A stretch of DNA of 64,000 nt, taken from positions 62,001 to 126,000 of the forward strand of contig CAMOGW010000004.1 in NCBI GenBank assembly GCA_946614435.1. Reading direction: 5' to 3'. The notes below the pieces were generated by a model. It made no database searches, had not been told where the DNA came from, and saw only the letters and a list, made by a program, of their open reading frames with translations. Below are positions 48,570-58,407 of the stretch, in pieces (position 1 is the stretch's first letter; every line of letters starts with the position of its first letter). The position numbers and the translations under genes were made by a program. Source of the stretch: an uncultured Prevotella sp. (GTDB taxonomy: Bacteria > Bacteroidota > Bacteroidia > Bacteroidales > Bacteroidaceae).

Positions 48570-48810
48570 ATGTCTGAAGCCTTTGGGCTATAGCGATACG
48601 ATAAACGAGGCGGCAATCAATTTTATCCTGCGTGAGTTCGTGATGAGCAAAGTCTCATGTGACGAAATGAGCAATATGGATATGATAGTAGAACTTCTTC
48701 GTCCGCAATTGGAAGTCACAAAGGAGGATATAGAACCGTTAATTATCATGGGATTGTACCATGATCGTGACCTTATTGGTTCGCCAAGTGCATTTATAAA
48801 GATAATTTGA
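48570..48810 (+). pseudogene. Small ORF, possibly frameshifted
   Basis: A frame from TTG at 48583 encodes about 75 residues (GYSDTINEAAINFILREFVM, then EVTKEDIEPLIIMGLYHDRD), acidic and helical with a natural composition. The only good ATG, at 48570, reads MSEAFG and then falls out of frame at the GGG run (48585-48587). Removing one G joins MSEAFG to YSDTINEAA. Either a TTG start is used or a single-base change broke the gene. Function unknown; 16 bases upstream of the UDP-sugar dehydrogenase. Confidence 0.45.
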
Positions 48811-48826
48811 AATAAAATAAGATACA

Positions 48827-50155
48827 ATGAATATAGCAGTAGCAGGAACCGGCTATGTCGGTATGAGTATCGCCACACTGTTGGCGCAACACAATCATGT
48901 CACAGCAGTAGATGTAATCCCCGAAAAGATAGAGAAGATCAACAAGAAGATTTCCCCTATTCAGGATGATTACATCGAGAAGTATTTGGCTGAGAAGGAA
49001 CTCGACCTTACAGCCACACTCGATGGCGCAGCAGCTTATAAAGATGCTGACTATGTTGTCATTGCTGCCCCTACCAACTATGACCCACAGAAGAACTTCT
49101 TTGATACCCATCATATCGAGGATGTCATTAACCTTGTGTTGAGTGTCAACCCTGATGCCGTGATGGTTATCAAGAGCACCATCCCTGTGGGCTATTGCCG
49201 CTCGCTGTATGTCAAGTACGCTCTTAAGTTTTTGACTGACCCCGATCTGAAGGGCAAGAAGTTCAATCTCCTCTTCTCGCCTGAATTCCTGCGCGAGAGC
49301 AAGGCCCTATATGACAATCTTTATCCTAGCCGTATCATTGTAGGTTATCCAAAGATTTTCTCTGCTGACAGAAATAAAAAGTGGGACGAAGAGAATGCAG
49401 CAATTACTGCCATTGGCAATCCTGAGGCAGAAGAAAAGGCCAAGACCTTTGCGGCTTTGCTGCAACAGGGTGCGATAAAGGAGAATATCGACACCCTGTT
49501 CATGGGCATGACCGAAGCCGAAGCCGTCAAGCTCTTCGCCAATACCTACCTCGCCCTTCGTGTAAGCTACTTCAATGAGCTTGACACCTACGCTGAGGTA
49601 AAGGGACTTGACTCACAGGCTATCATTTCCGGTGTTGGCTTAGATCCACGTATCGGTACACATTACAATAACCCCAGCTTTGGCTATGGCGGCTACTGCC
49701 TGCCCAAGGATACCAAGCAGTTATTGGCCAACTATGCCGACGTGCCACAGACCATGATGACAGCTATTGTGGAGAGCAACCGCACCCGCAAGGACTTCAT
49801 TGCCGATGAGGTGTTACGCAAGGCTGGTTATTACGAGGGTAGCAGCCAGTGGGATGCTCATCGTGAACAGAAATGTGTCATTGGTGTGTATCGATTGACA
49901 ATGAAGAGTAACTCTGATAACTTCCGCCAGAGTGCCATTCAGGGCATCATGAAGCGCATCAAAGCCAAAGGCGCCGAGGTCATCATCTACGAACCCACCA
50001 TCCCCGATGGCGAGTCCTTCTTTGGTTCACAGGTTATCAACGACCTTGATAAATTCAAGGCTCAGAGCAAGGCTATCATCGCCAACCGCTATGATTCTTG
50101 CCTCGACGATGTGATTGAAAAGGTCTATACTAGAGACATCTTCAAACGAGATTGA
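48827..50155 (+). CDS. ugd: UDP-glucose 6-dehydrogenase-type nucleotide-sugar dehydrogenase
   Basis: 442 residues. [19 protein letters not shown] binds [27 protein letters not shown] and the catalytic [14 protein letters not shown] with Cys291 identify the UDP-glucose dehydrogenase class. It oxidises UDP-glucose (or a related UDP-sugar) to the uronic acid for capsule. The size is slightly larger than the short bacterial Ugd. The last ten codons ([10 protein letters not shown]) are repeated as a recoded copy at 50195-50227. It is more GC-rich than the genes that follow, like the DNA upstream. Confidence 0.92.
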   Translation: MNIAVAGTGYVGMSIATLLAQHNHVTAVDVIPEKIEKINKKISPIQDDYIEKYLAEKELDLTATLDGAAAYKDADYVVIAAPTNYDPQKNFFDTHHIEDVINLVLSVNPDAVMVIKSTIPVGYCRSLYVKYALKFLTDPDLKGKKFNLLFSPEFLRESKALYDNLYPSRIIVGYPKIFSADRNKKWDEENAAITAIGNPEAEEKAKTFAALLQQGAIKENIDTLFMGMTEAEAVKLFANTYLALRVSYFNELDTYAEVKGLDSQAIISGVGLDPRIGTHYNNPSFGYGGYCLPKDTKQLLANYADVPQTMMTAIVESNRTRKDFIADEVLRKAGYYEGSSQWDAHREQKCVIGVYRLTMKSNSDNFRQSAIQGIMKRIKAKGAEVIIYEPTIPDGESFFGSQVINDLDKFKAQSKAIIANRYDSCLDDVIEKVYTRDIFKRD

Positions 50156-50194
50156 CACATCATCCATCATCCTTCAGACCTCAGACATCTACAG

Positions 50195-50227
50195 GTTTAT
50201 ACAAGAGATATTTTTAAACGTGACTGA
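50195..50227 (+). pseudogene. Second copy of the ugd 3' end
   Basis: GTT TAT ACA AGA GAT ATT TTT AAA CGT GAC TGA, read as [14 protein letters not shown]. The protein is identical to the ugd tail, but most codons differ in the third position and are AT-rich. It is the likely end of a different ugd allele. Confidence 0.75.
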
Positions 50228-50260
50228 CCGCGTTTAGTAGAATCATAGCAGGAAGGTAAA

Positions 50261-51814
50261 ATGTCTGCAATCAAAGAAAATACAAATAATACCAAACGAA
50301 TTGCCAAGAACACATTGGTACTTTATGTACGATTGTTATTCCTAATGCTAGTGACACTCTATACAAGTAGAGTGATATTAGATGCATTGGGAGTAGAGGA
50401 CTATGGTATATACAATGTTGTTGGTGGATTCGTTTCAATGTTTGCACTTATTAGTGCAGCATTGACAAGTGCATGCACTCGCTTTCTTAATTTTGAATTA
50501 GGTAAAGGTGACCCTGAAAGGCAAAACATTGTTTTCTCAACAGCTGTTACTATACAATGGGGATTAGCAATATTTGTTGCAATTTTGTCTGAGGCTATTG
50601 GAGTATGGTATGTAAACAATGTTATGGTTTTGTCACCAGAACGATTGACAGCAGCAAATTGGTGTTTCCAGTTCTCTGTATTTAATTTCTGCATGAACTT
50701 GATAACGGTTCCTTATAATGCCAGCATCATTGCACATGAGAAGATGAAAGCTTTTGCTTATATAGGTCTTTTTCAAGGTCTTGCACAACTGGGTATTTCT
50801 TTTCTTGTTTATATCGAACCGTTTGATCGTTTGGTGTTCTATGCTTTACTATTGATGATTCTCCAATTTTTGACACGATATATGTACCAAGTGTATTGCA
50901 GGAAGCACTTTGAAGAATGTCATTATCGATTTGTGTTAGATAAGCCTCTACTTAAACACATGTTCAGTTATTCATTGTGGCATTTAATTGGAAATGGTGC
51001 AGCTGTATTGAAAAATCATGGCGTCAACCTCGTACTTAATTATTTTTTTGGACCTGCAGTCAATGCAGCACGCGGCCTCGCAAATCAAATAGATGGTGCC
51101 GTTAATCAATTTGTCGGTAATTTCATGCTGGCAATGAATCCACAGATTACACAATCTTATGCAAAAGGTGATTTGAAGTATATGTTAAATCTCATCAATA
51201 AAGGATCTAAGTTCTCCTTTTACTTGGTATTGATACTATCCCTGCCAATTATAATCAATGCCCATTTTATAATAGGTATATGGCTAAAACAAATACCTGA
51301 GTACACTGTGATTTTCACACAGCTAACACTTATTGTAATGCTGTTCTCTGCTTTATCAAAACCGCTTATTACTGCACAAAATGCTACAGGAAATGTTCGA
51401 GATTACCAACTTGTAGTAGGTGGAATAAATTTATTGAATCTTCCTGGTAGCTTTATTTGTCTATACTTTGGTTGCAACCCTCAAAGTGTAGTTGTTGTGG
51501 CAATAATAGTTGAGGTGATTGCTTTTATGGCGCGCGTTTTTATGCTTCCCAAGACTATACCGTCTTTTAATCCCTTAACATTCTTGAAGAATATTGGATT
51601 AAAATGTCTATTGGTTGCTGGTATCGCGGTGATTCCCGCAATCATAGTAGATTATTATTTGCCTGAGAACTTCTTTACATTTGTTTTTAATGTTTTATTC
51701 TTCATGTGCATATCTTCTGTGGTCATTCTTTATTTGGGATGTTCGTATAATGAACGAACTCTGATATTGTCAAAGGTTAAAGGTTTAAGCAGTAAGTTTC
51801 TAAAGCAATGTTAA
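50261..51814 (+). CDS. Oligosaccharide flippase (Wzx/MATE-like)
   Basis: 517 residues with about 14 hydrophobic helices. The N-terminus IAKNTLVLYVRLLFLMLVTL, YTSRVILDALGVEDYGIYNVVGG and the later FFGPAVNAARGLANQI are hallmarks of the Bacteroidota Wzx group. It moves lipid-linked repeat units across the inner membrane. The AT-rich base composition starts here. Its end overlaps the next gene by 7 bases. Confidence 0.92.
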   Translation: MSAIKENTNNTKRIAKNTLVLYVRLLFLMLVTLYTSRVILDALGVEDYGIYNVVGGFVSMFALISAALTSACTRFLNFELGKGDPERQNIVFSTAVTIQWGLAIFVAILSEAIGVWYVNNVMVLSPERLTAANWCFQFSVFNFCMNLITVPYNASIIAHEKMKAFAYIGLFQGLAQLGISFLVYIEPFDRLVFYALLLMILQFLTRYMYQVYCRKHFEECHYRFVLDKPLLKHMFSYSLWHLIGNGAAVLKNHGVNLVLNYFFGPAVNAARGLANQIDGAVNQFVGNFMLAMNPQITQSYAKGDLKYMLNLINKGSKFSFYLVLILSLPIIINAHFIIGIWLKQIPEYTVIFTQLTLIVMLFSALSKPLITAQNATGNVRDYQLVVGGINLLNLPGSFICLYFGCNPQSVVVVAIIVEVIAFMARVFMLPKTIPSFNPLTFLKNIGLKCLLVAGIAVIPAIIVDYYLPENFFTFVFNVLFFMCISSVVILYLGCSYNERTLILSKVKGLSSKFLKQC

Positions 51815-52737
51815 TATTCGAAAATGTTACCGCTCAACAGATATCTTGGGTTAAATCAAACAAGAAAAACTTAGAGAATCAATCTGGAATAAAGAAACTC
51901 TATTATCCTGAAACGCAGGATGAATTGAAAGACCTTATCATGACGCTCAATAATAATCATGAGCAATATGATATTATTGGTTATTCGTCCAATACGTTAT
52001 TTTTACCATCATACACTGCCGACAATGTCGTCTGTACAAAAAACGTTAACTCATGGAAAGATACCGACAATGAATTTGTTTGTGATTGTGGAGTGGCTAT
52101 TGGTAAAATAGCCAAGTATGCCATTGAACAAGGATATATCGGCTTTGAAGGCTTAACAGATCTTCCCGGCACAGTAGCAGCTGGGATTTATGGAAATTGC
52201 GGATGTCGTGGATGTTCGGTAAATAAAGTCGTCGAGTCATTCAGCCTACTAACACCAGACAACAGAGTCGTTGAACTCACACCACAACAGCTTGATCTAA
52301 AGTATCGGAGTTCTTCATTAAAGAGGCATGAGATTCAGGGCGTAATACTTCAAATAAAACTAATACGCAATATTGGTAAAGCAGAGGAATTAATTAAGAT
52401 TGCAGAAAAGAACCATTTAATCAGAAAAAAAAATCAACCTTCAGGTGCGAATAATCTTGGCACTACTTTCAACGGAGGAAATAATTATACAATCAAAGGA
52501 CTTGCTTTTACACTGTTAGAAAAAACTATTCAGTTTTTCTTATGGACTTCTGATAGAAGAAGATCATATCCAAAGGCTTTGAGATTGGTCGGGAAGGCTA
52601 AATTCATACCTTATTTGTTTAATCCAAAGAGGTACATGTTTACTGATGAGAAGTCTCATATTTTATTTGATGAATACTGTTCTTTTCTGGAGTCTTTATA
52701 TAAAGATTCCAGATTGGAGATTGAAATAAGGAAATAA
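51808..52737 (+). CDS. MurB-like FAD-binding protein of the capsule locus
   Basis: 309 residues. The segment GFEGLTDLPGTVAAGIYGNCGCRGC is very like the FAD-binding loop of UDP-N-acetylenolpyruvoylglucosamine reductase (MurB); YRSSSLKRHE resembles the next MurB motif. The C-terminal part contains NQPSGANNLGTTF and FLFNPKRY-like sequence, unlike true MurB. It may reduce an enolpyruvyl-type or other nucleotide-sugar group during sugar modification; the housekeeping MurB should be elsewhere. The next gene is a pyruvyl transferase, an appealing link. Confidence 0.75.
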   Translation: MLIFENVTAQQISWVKSNKKNLENQSGIKKLYYPETQDELKDLIMTLNNNHEQYDIIGYSSNTLFLPSYTADNVVCTKNVNSWKDTDNEFVCDCGVAIGKIAKYAIEQGYIGFEGLTDLPGTVAAGIYGNCGCRGCSVNKVVESFSLLTPDNRVVELTPQQLDLKYRSSSLKRHEIQGVILQIKLIRNIGKAEELIKIAEKNHLIRKKNQPSGANNLGTTFNGGNNYTIKGLAFTLLEKTIQFFLWTSDRRRSYPKALRLVGKAKFIPYLFNPKRYMFTDEKSHILFDEYCSFLESLYKDSRLEIEIRK

Positions 52738-53811
52738 ATGAAAATAGGAATCTTAACATTTCACCGTACATTAAATTATGGAGCATGTCTCCAAGCTGTT
52801 GCCACACGTGTAGTTTTGGAAAAACTTGGTCATGAGGTGCACTATGTAGATTATTGGCCAGATTATCATTCGATGAAATATGAAACTTTTTCTTTAAAAA
52901 GTTTGAAGTATTTTAGAATACCTGGAGGTTATGGGTATATTGTTGATTCAATAAAGCACTATAAATACAAGAAAGAGCGTATAAACAATTTCAAGCCATT
53001 CTTTGAAAAATACATATATCCTTATTGTAGTAATGTAAGAGAAGAATTCGATGTTATTGTTTATGGAAGTGACCAAATATGGCGTAAACACTCAGGGATA
53101 GGCGATTATAATCCCGTTTATTTTGGCGCTAATAATTTTAGAACCAAAAGCCATGTCGCATATTCTGCAAGTATGGGGAAATTGCCATCGACAGATAGAG
53201 ATAAAGAAAAGGTGAAAAAGCTTGTAGCTCATTTAGACAAGATTGCGGTAAGAGAAGAGAACCTAAAGGAGTTGCTTCAAAGTTTAGGATATGATAATAT
53301 TCAAGTTACTCTTGATCCAACATTGTTATTGGATAAAAATGAGTGGGAGAATTTCGTGCCTTTCAAACCACTTGTCCATTTCAAATATATGTTACTTTAT
53401 AGTATAGGGGTCAGCCCGTTTGATGTCAAAAAAGTAAAACAATACGCAAAAGAACGTGGGTGCGAGTTAGTCATTTTAACAGGAACTGCAGCGCAGGAAT
53501 CAACAGAATATTTGCATACAACTGAGGGCCCTTGTGAATTCTTAGATTTAATAAAACACGCAGAATGTGTTTTTACATCTTCTTTTCATGGTTTGGTCTT
53601 CTCCATTATATTTGAAAAAGATTTTTTTGCATCGTATTACAATAATTCAAATAGAGCAGAAACACTGCTCAATAGTGTTGCTATTGAGAATCGTATAATC
53701 ACTCCTCACTCAGATATACCATTATTACCTCCTTTGGATTACAATCGTATAAATAATAAATTGCATCTTTTAAAAAATAATTCTATTGAATATTTAAAAC
53801 AATTGAGTTAA
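52738..53811 (+). CDS. Polysaccharide pyruvyl transferase family protein
   Basis: 357 residues. MKIGILTFHRTLNYGACLQAVATRVVLEKLGHEV is the family start. VIVYGSDQIWRKHSG, YSASMG and AECVFTSSFHGLVFSIIF are the further conserved blocks. These enzymes add a pyruvyl ketal to sugars using phosphoenolpyruvate, giving the polymer a negative charge. It starts directly after the stop of the MurB-like gene. Confidence 0.88.
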   Translation: MKIGILTFHRTLNYGACLQAVATRVVLEKLGHEVHYVDYWPDYHSMKYETFSLKSLKYFRIPGGYGYIVDSIKHYKYKKERINNFKPFFEKYIYPYCSNVREEFDVIVYGSDQIWRKHSGIGDYNPVYFGANNFRTKSHVAYSASMGKLPSTDRDKEKVKKLVAHLDKIAVREENLKELLQSLGYDNIQVTLDPTLLLDKNEWENFVPFKPLVHFKYMLLYSIGVSPFDVKKVKQYAKERGCELVILTGTAAQESTEYLHTTEGPCEFLDLIKHAECVFTSSFHGLVFSIIFEKDFFASYYNNSNRAETLLNSVAIENRIITPHSDIPLLPPLDYNRINNKLHLLKNNSIEYLKQLS

Positions 53812-53822
53812 ATATATAAAAT

Positions 53823-54731
53823 ATGGATAAGCCATTAGTTTCTGTTATAATTCCTACTTATGGAGGTGCAGAATATTTAAAAAGGTGTGTTGATAGTGTT
53901 TTAGCACAAACATATCCTAACATTGAGATAATTGTTGTTGATGATAATGGCCTAAATACCCCCAATCAATTATTGACAGCAAAAGTTATGGAGGAATATA
54001 AAAATGTTCCTTCTGTTAAATATGTTTGCCACGAGGTTAACATTAACGGATCAGCCGCAAGAAATACTGGTGTAAAAAATTCAAAAGGCGAATATATTGC
54101 ATTATTGGATGATGACGATATTTTCTTCCCAACCAATATAGAAGAGCATATGAAAGTACTTCCAAATCTGGATGAGTCCTTCGCTCTGACATATTGTTCA
54201 GGGATAGATGAATTTACGGATACAGGTGTAAAGCGTAAAATGATAAAGACATTTACTGGGCAAGATCTTTATGCCATTTTAATGCATTATGTCACAATAA
54301 GTAGTACTACCATCTGTATTAGAAGAACAGCATGGGAATCTCTTGGTGGCTTTGATGAAACATTCAAAAGACATCAAGATATGGAGTTTACGGCAAGAGT
54401 AATGGCAAAATATAAAGTATATGCTCTTCAACATATTGGATATAAGAGGTTTAGAATTCAGCGTAACCTTCCAAAAGATCCTGCAGTAAAAAAGATCTAT
54501 ATAACGCATTATCTAAATAGATTGATGCCGATAATAGATACACTTCCTAAAGACAAAAGAAAAGATGTTCAAATAAAGAACAGATTTGGTATCTGTTTAG
54601 CTTATTTGAGGAAAAGACAATTCTTAATGTTTGTAAAAGAGTGGTTGGAAGTGCGACCTGGATATAGAGGCTTCTTATATCTTTATCAATTGGTATATAG
54701 TGGGATAAAACACAAACGTTATGAATTATAA
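53823..54731 (+). CDS. Glycosyltransferase family 2
   Basis: 302 residues. GT-A motifs: PLVSVIIPTYGGAEYLKRCV, IIVVDDNG, GSAARNTGVKNSKGEYIALLDDDD with the DxD-type acidic cluster, and ETFKRHQDMEFTARV with the catalytic-base region. It transfers one sugar of the capsule repeat at the cytoplasmic face. AT-rich. It overlaps the next gene by 11 bases. Confidence 0.9.
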   Translation: MDKPLVSVIIPTYGGAEYLKRCVDSVLAQTYPNIEIIVVDDNGLNTPNQLLTAKVMEEYKNVPSVKYVCHEVNINGSAARNTGVKNSKGEYIALLDDDDIFFPTNIEEHMKVLPNLDESFALTYCSGIDEFTDTGVKRKMIKTFTGQDLYAILMHYVTISSTTICIRRTAWESLGGFDETFKRHQDMEFTARVMAKYKVYALQHIGYKRFRIQRNLPKDPAVKKIYITHYLNRLMPIIDTLPKDKRKDVQIKNRFGICLAYLRKRQFLMFVKEWLEVRPGYRGFLYLYQLVYSGIKHKRYEL

Positions 54732-55950
54732 AAAAAAGATACCTTTTACGACATTTCTTGCTTCATTGATAGTCGCTTTTTTTGTTGATATAAAGTGCAT
54801 AAACTATATATTAAAGGCAATGGTCAATGTTGAAGAAGATAGGGGGTTTATGCCAATTTTATATTCAATTATTGGTGCCACCATATTGTTTGTGGCAATT
54901 ATACAAAAAACCAGTCTGTCTAAGATTAATAAATATGTAATTTTTATTTCGCTTTTTATAGTTGCTTGGTTTCAATATACAAATATGACAATAGGTGTAC
55001 CGCGTGTTCCATTTCAGTTTTTATGTGTTTTTACATTATTGGCCTTTGTGGCACCATCTATTGTTCAAATTAATCCAAAGACATTTATAAAATCTGTGAT
55101 GTTGTTGCCATCTATTGGCATTGTTTATTCTTCAAGCATTTTCTCAACTCAAGATAGTGCAAATGATACTATTTCAATGCAAATTAGTTATGCTTTTTTG
55201 GTACCAGTTATAGCATCCATTATCTATTTAAAATTGTACTATAAACATGAAAATCGTAATTGGAAAATTATAGGAGCTCTAGCAGTTTTAATTAACAGTT
55301 TATATTGTTATCAAATGTTGTCTTTTGGTTCTAGAGGTCCATTCTTGTGTATTATCTCATTACTATTGTATTTTGTCTTGGTAAAAAAACGTAATGGTTC
55401 TGGTGTAAGGTTACAGAAAAGCAAGTCACTTTTTATATTAATATTATTTTTCTTTATTTCAATATTCATTCTTGAGACTTTAACTTTAATAAGTTCTGCT
55501 TTACATGCAGTAGGTTTAAATTTAAACGTTATCGACAAGAACATTGTGAAGATACATGAGACAGGAGATATCTCAAATGGACGTGATTATATAGCTGGAT
55601 TAGCTGTTCAAGAGATTTATAAAAATCCGATATTGGGCTACGGATTAGATCAGTTTGAAAATAATACGGGCATAGTTTATCCGCATAATTTTATTCTTCA
55701 GATTTTGTATGATGGTGGTTTAGTATTTTTTTCTTTATTATTAGTACCAGTCATTTATAAATTATATAAAAGAATAAAGACATGTGATGAGAATGAATAT
55801 TCTTTAATCCCTTTTTTCTTTTTTATATCTGTACCAGGAGCATTGTTGTCTTCTGATTTATGGTACAATGAACGTCTGTGGATTTTTTTTGGAGTTATTT
55901 TCGCCCCCTATTTTTTTTATAGAAAACTCAAAAAAAGTGTGTTATTCTAA
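54721..55950 (+). CDS. O-antigen ligase/polymerase-like membrane protein (Wzy candidate)
   Basis: 409 residues with about ten hydrophobic helices and a long loop. The block FGSRGPFLCIISLLLYFVL, then NGRDYIAGLAVQEIYKNPILGYG with PHNFILQILYDGG, is typical of Wzy/O-antigen ligase family proteins (periplasmic loop with an Arg and His). It probably polymerises the repeat unit at the periplasmic side. No other Wzy candidate is seen in the window. A gap of 124 AT-rich bases with no visible feature follows. Confidence 0.85.
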   Translation: MNYKKKIPFTTFLASLIVAFFVDIKCINYILKAMVNVEEDRGFMPILYSIIGATILFVAIIQKTSLSKINKYVIFISLFIVAWFQYTNMTIGVPRVPFQFLCVFTLLAFVAPSIVQINPKTFIKSVMLLPSIGIVYSSSIFSTQDSANDTISMQISYAFLVPVIASIIYLKLYYKHENRNWKIIGALAVLINSLYCYQMLSFGSRGPFLCIISLLLYFVLVKKRNGSGVRLQKSKSLFILILFFFISIFILETLTLISSALHAVGLNLNVIDKNIVKIHETGDISNGRDYIAGLAVQEIYKNPILGYGLDQFENNTGIVYPHNFILQILYDGGLVFFSLLLVPVIYKLYKRIKTCDENEYSLIPFFFFISVPGALLSSDLWYNERLWIFFGVIFAPYFFYRKLKKSVLF

Positions 55951-56074
55951 GAATTTAATAGTAACAACAAATCCATAAGTTTATAGAAATTAATATTATT
56001 ATTTTTAACGATAAACAATAGTAGAGTACTATAGGAATAATATAACATAGATTAATAATAAAAATCAAAATAAT

Positions 56075-57232
56075 ATGACATTAGCAGTAATTCAGTCGAG
56101 ACCATTAATGCGCTATAATGGAAAATTCTATTTAGGAAATTATAGTGATTTTGTGAAATATGGTAAATTGTGTGATCAGTTTATTTATTGTGCATCAGTT
56201 ATTGAAGTTGAAGATTTTGATACGGTCAAAAATTTAAAACCTCAGAGTGATTTTCCAAATTCTAGAATTGCTATTGTAAAAAGCTCACTAAGGGAGTTGT
56301 TTTCACCCAAACCATCTAATGTAAAGCTATTGAAAAATGTTATAAACGAAGCTGATGTTGTTGTAATTAAAACCCCTTCAATGACTACTGGTAAATGGGC
56401 TTATAAATACGCGAGGCAAATGCATAAAAAATGCATTTTAGAAGTTATAGCATGTGCTTGGGATAGTTTTTGGAATCATAGCATAAAAGGGAAATTAATG
56501 GCTCCTTATAATTTTTGGAATGCAAGAAAAATGATTGGTAGCGCAGAGAATGTTATTTATGTGACAGATAAATTTTTACAAAGACGTTATCCCACGAGAG
56601 GGCGAAGCATAGGTTGTTCAAACGTTGTCTTAGGTCCTGCAGATGAGACTATATTAATAGACCGTCAAGAGAGAATCAAAGCATTCAATCCCAAAGGAAG
56701 AATTAACATAGGTACTGCAGGAGCTGTATATGTCAAATTTAAAGGTCAACAATATGTAATTGAAGCAATGGCTCAGTTAGTGTCAGAGGGGTATGATTAT
56801 CATTATTATTTAGCTGGTGGTGGAGATAATAGACGGTTGAAAGCGATTGCCGAAAAATATTTGTTGACTGATCGTGTGCATTTTTTAGGAATGGTCCCAC
56901 GTGATAAGATGACAGACTTTTATAGAAGTTTAGATATATATATACACCCGAGTTTGGCAGAGGGCTTACCACGAGTATTGATTGAGGCTGAGAGACAGGC
57001 TCTTCCTGCATGTGGTGCTAATGCATCAGGAACACCTGAATTACTTAATGAAGAATTCGTGTTTAAAAAGAAATCTCCTAGTGATATATGTCGAATCTTG
57101 AAAAAGTTTTCAAAAGACGTAATGCTAGAACAGTCTAAGGAAAATTTTGAAAGGTCTAAACTCTATTCTACAGAAGTTTTGGATAATAGGCGTAAAGAAT
57201 TTTATTCTGAAATAATGGCAAAAAAGAAATAG
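56075..57232 (+). CDS. Glycosyltransferase family 4
   Basis: 385 residues. The C-terminal GT-B half shows NIGTAGAVYVKFKGQQYVIE, VHFLGMVPRDKMTDFYRSLD, IYIHPSLAEGLPRVLIEAE, and the E-x7-E-like donor site. The N-terminal half is diverged. It should add a sugar from a nucleotide donor in the cytoplasm. It starts a new cluster of closely spaced genes after the 124-base gap. Confidence 0.88.
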   Translation: MTLAVIQSRPLMRYNGKFYLGNYSDFVKYGKLCDQFIYCASVIEVEDFDTVKNLKPQSDFPNSRIAIVKSSLRELFSPKPSNVKLLKNVINEADVVVIKTPSMTTGKWAYKYARQMHKKCILEVIACAWDSFWNHSIKGKLMAPYNFWNARKMIGSAENVIYVTDKFLQRRYPTRGRSIGCSNVVLGPADETILIDRQERIKAFNPKGRINIGTAGAVYVKFKGQQYVIEAMAQLVSEGYDYHYYLAGGGDNRRLKAIAEKYLLTDRVHFLGMVPRDKMTDFYRSLDIYIHPSLAEGLPRVLIEAERQALPACGANASGTPELLNEEFVFKKKSPSDICRILKKFSKDVMLEQSKENFERSKLYSTEVLDNRRKEFYSEIMAKKK

Positions 57233-57240
57233 CAACTATT

Positions 57241-58407
57241 ATGAAAGAAAGACTTATAGAATATGTAAAAGCCAATAGGTGGATATATGTCATTTATTTT
57301 TATGTGGCCTCTGCTTTTGTAAATATCTTACGATTGTTTGTTCAAACTGATAATAAACTCATTCTTTTTGTTTCTTATGGTGGGCGTCACTTCAATGATA
57401 GTCCTAAGTGCTTGTATGATGCAATGAAGTGTGATGACAGATATAAGGGATATAAATTAGTTTGGGCTTTCAGAAATCCCAATCAATTCAGTGAAGTCGA
57501 GAATAAGGTAAAGATAGATACGTTGTCATATTTCTTGACAGCATTAAAGGCTAGGGTGTGGATAACGAATGTACATATGGAAAGAGGACTGGATTTCGCA
57601 GGTAAACATACATTCTACTTGAACACAACACATACAGTTCTTCCTAAAATGATGGGTAAGCATGTTGTAGAAGCAGGATGTGAGAATTTCACTACATTTA
57701 TTAGTAGAACAAAAATCAATTGTAGTTGTGCACAAAGTGAATACGAAAGGAAATTGCAGGCAGAAATATTTAATTTGCCTATTGATAAAATTGTAATGAC
57801 AGGCTATCCGAAGAATGACATTTTAGTTCATTATCCACAGGAAAAGAAACTTGCTATAAGAAAAAAGTTAGGGATATTACAAAATAAAAAAATAATATTG
57901 TATGCACCAACATATAGGGATGAAAAGAACCCCAAGGTTGTTTGTGCTATGAATTTTGATACGTGGCAAAAAAAACTGGGTGACGAATATTTGATTTTGT
58001 TCCGCGCACATCCGATTATTGCCAGTATGATGAATATACCTCCAGATTCTTCTTTTGTCAAAGATGTAAGCAACTACCCTTATAACACTGATTTGATGGC
58101 TATATCAGATATGCTCATATCTGACTATTCTGGGATATTCTTTGAATATGGTGTCCAAGAAAAGCCAATGTTCTGCTATGCATACGACTATGATGAATAT
58201 ACAAAATCAAGAAAGTTGTACTTTGATATACGTAAGGAAATACCTGGTGGAATGATGAGTGAAGAGGAGTTGATAGATTATATTAAAGATGGAAACATGA
58301 AAGATATCATGAAACAAACGGCTGCATTCAGAAAAAAGTACATTACAGTATATGGTAATGCAACTGAATTATGTCTTAATATAATAGCAAACGCAATAAA
58401 AGATTAA
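57241..58407 (+). CDS. CDP-glycerol glycerophosphotransferase family protein (TagB/TagF-like)
   Basis: 388 residues. An N-terminal hydrophobic helix (WIYVIYFYVASAFVNILRLF) is followed by SPKCLYDAMKCDDRYKGYKLVWAFRN and, in the C-terminal half, GYPKNDILVHY, ILYAPTYRDEKNP, FRAHPII and ISDYSGIFFEYG with the catalytic histidines. This family transfers glycerol phosphate or ribitol phosphate in teichoic acids; in Gram-negative capsules it adds polyol phosphates. The next gene carries a matching cytidylyltransferase domain. Confidence 0.9.
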   Translation: MKERLIEYVKANRWIYVIYFYVASAFVNILRLFVQTDNKLILFVSYGGRHFNDSPKCLYDAMKCDDRYKGYKLVWAFRNPNQFSEVENKVKIDTLSYFLTALKARVWITNVHMERGLDFAGKHTFYLNTTHTVLPKMMGKHVVEAGCENFTTFISRTKINCSCAQSEYERKLQAEIFNLPIDKIVMTGYPKNDILVHYPQEKKLAIRKKLGILQNKKIILYAPTYRDEKNPKVVCAMNFDTWQKKLGDEYLILFRAHPIIASMMNIPPDSSFVKDVSNYPYNTDLMAISDMLISDYSGIFFEYGVQEKPMFCYAYDYDEYTKSRKLYFDIRKEIPGGMMSEEELIDYIKDGNMKDIMKQTAAFRKKYITVYGNATELCLNIIANAIKD

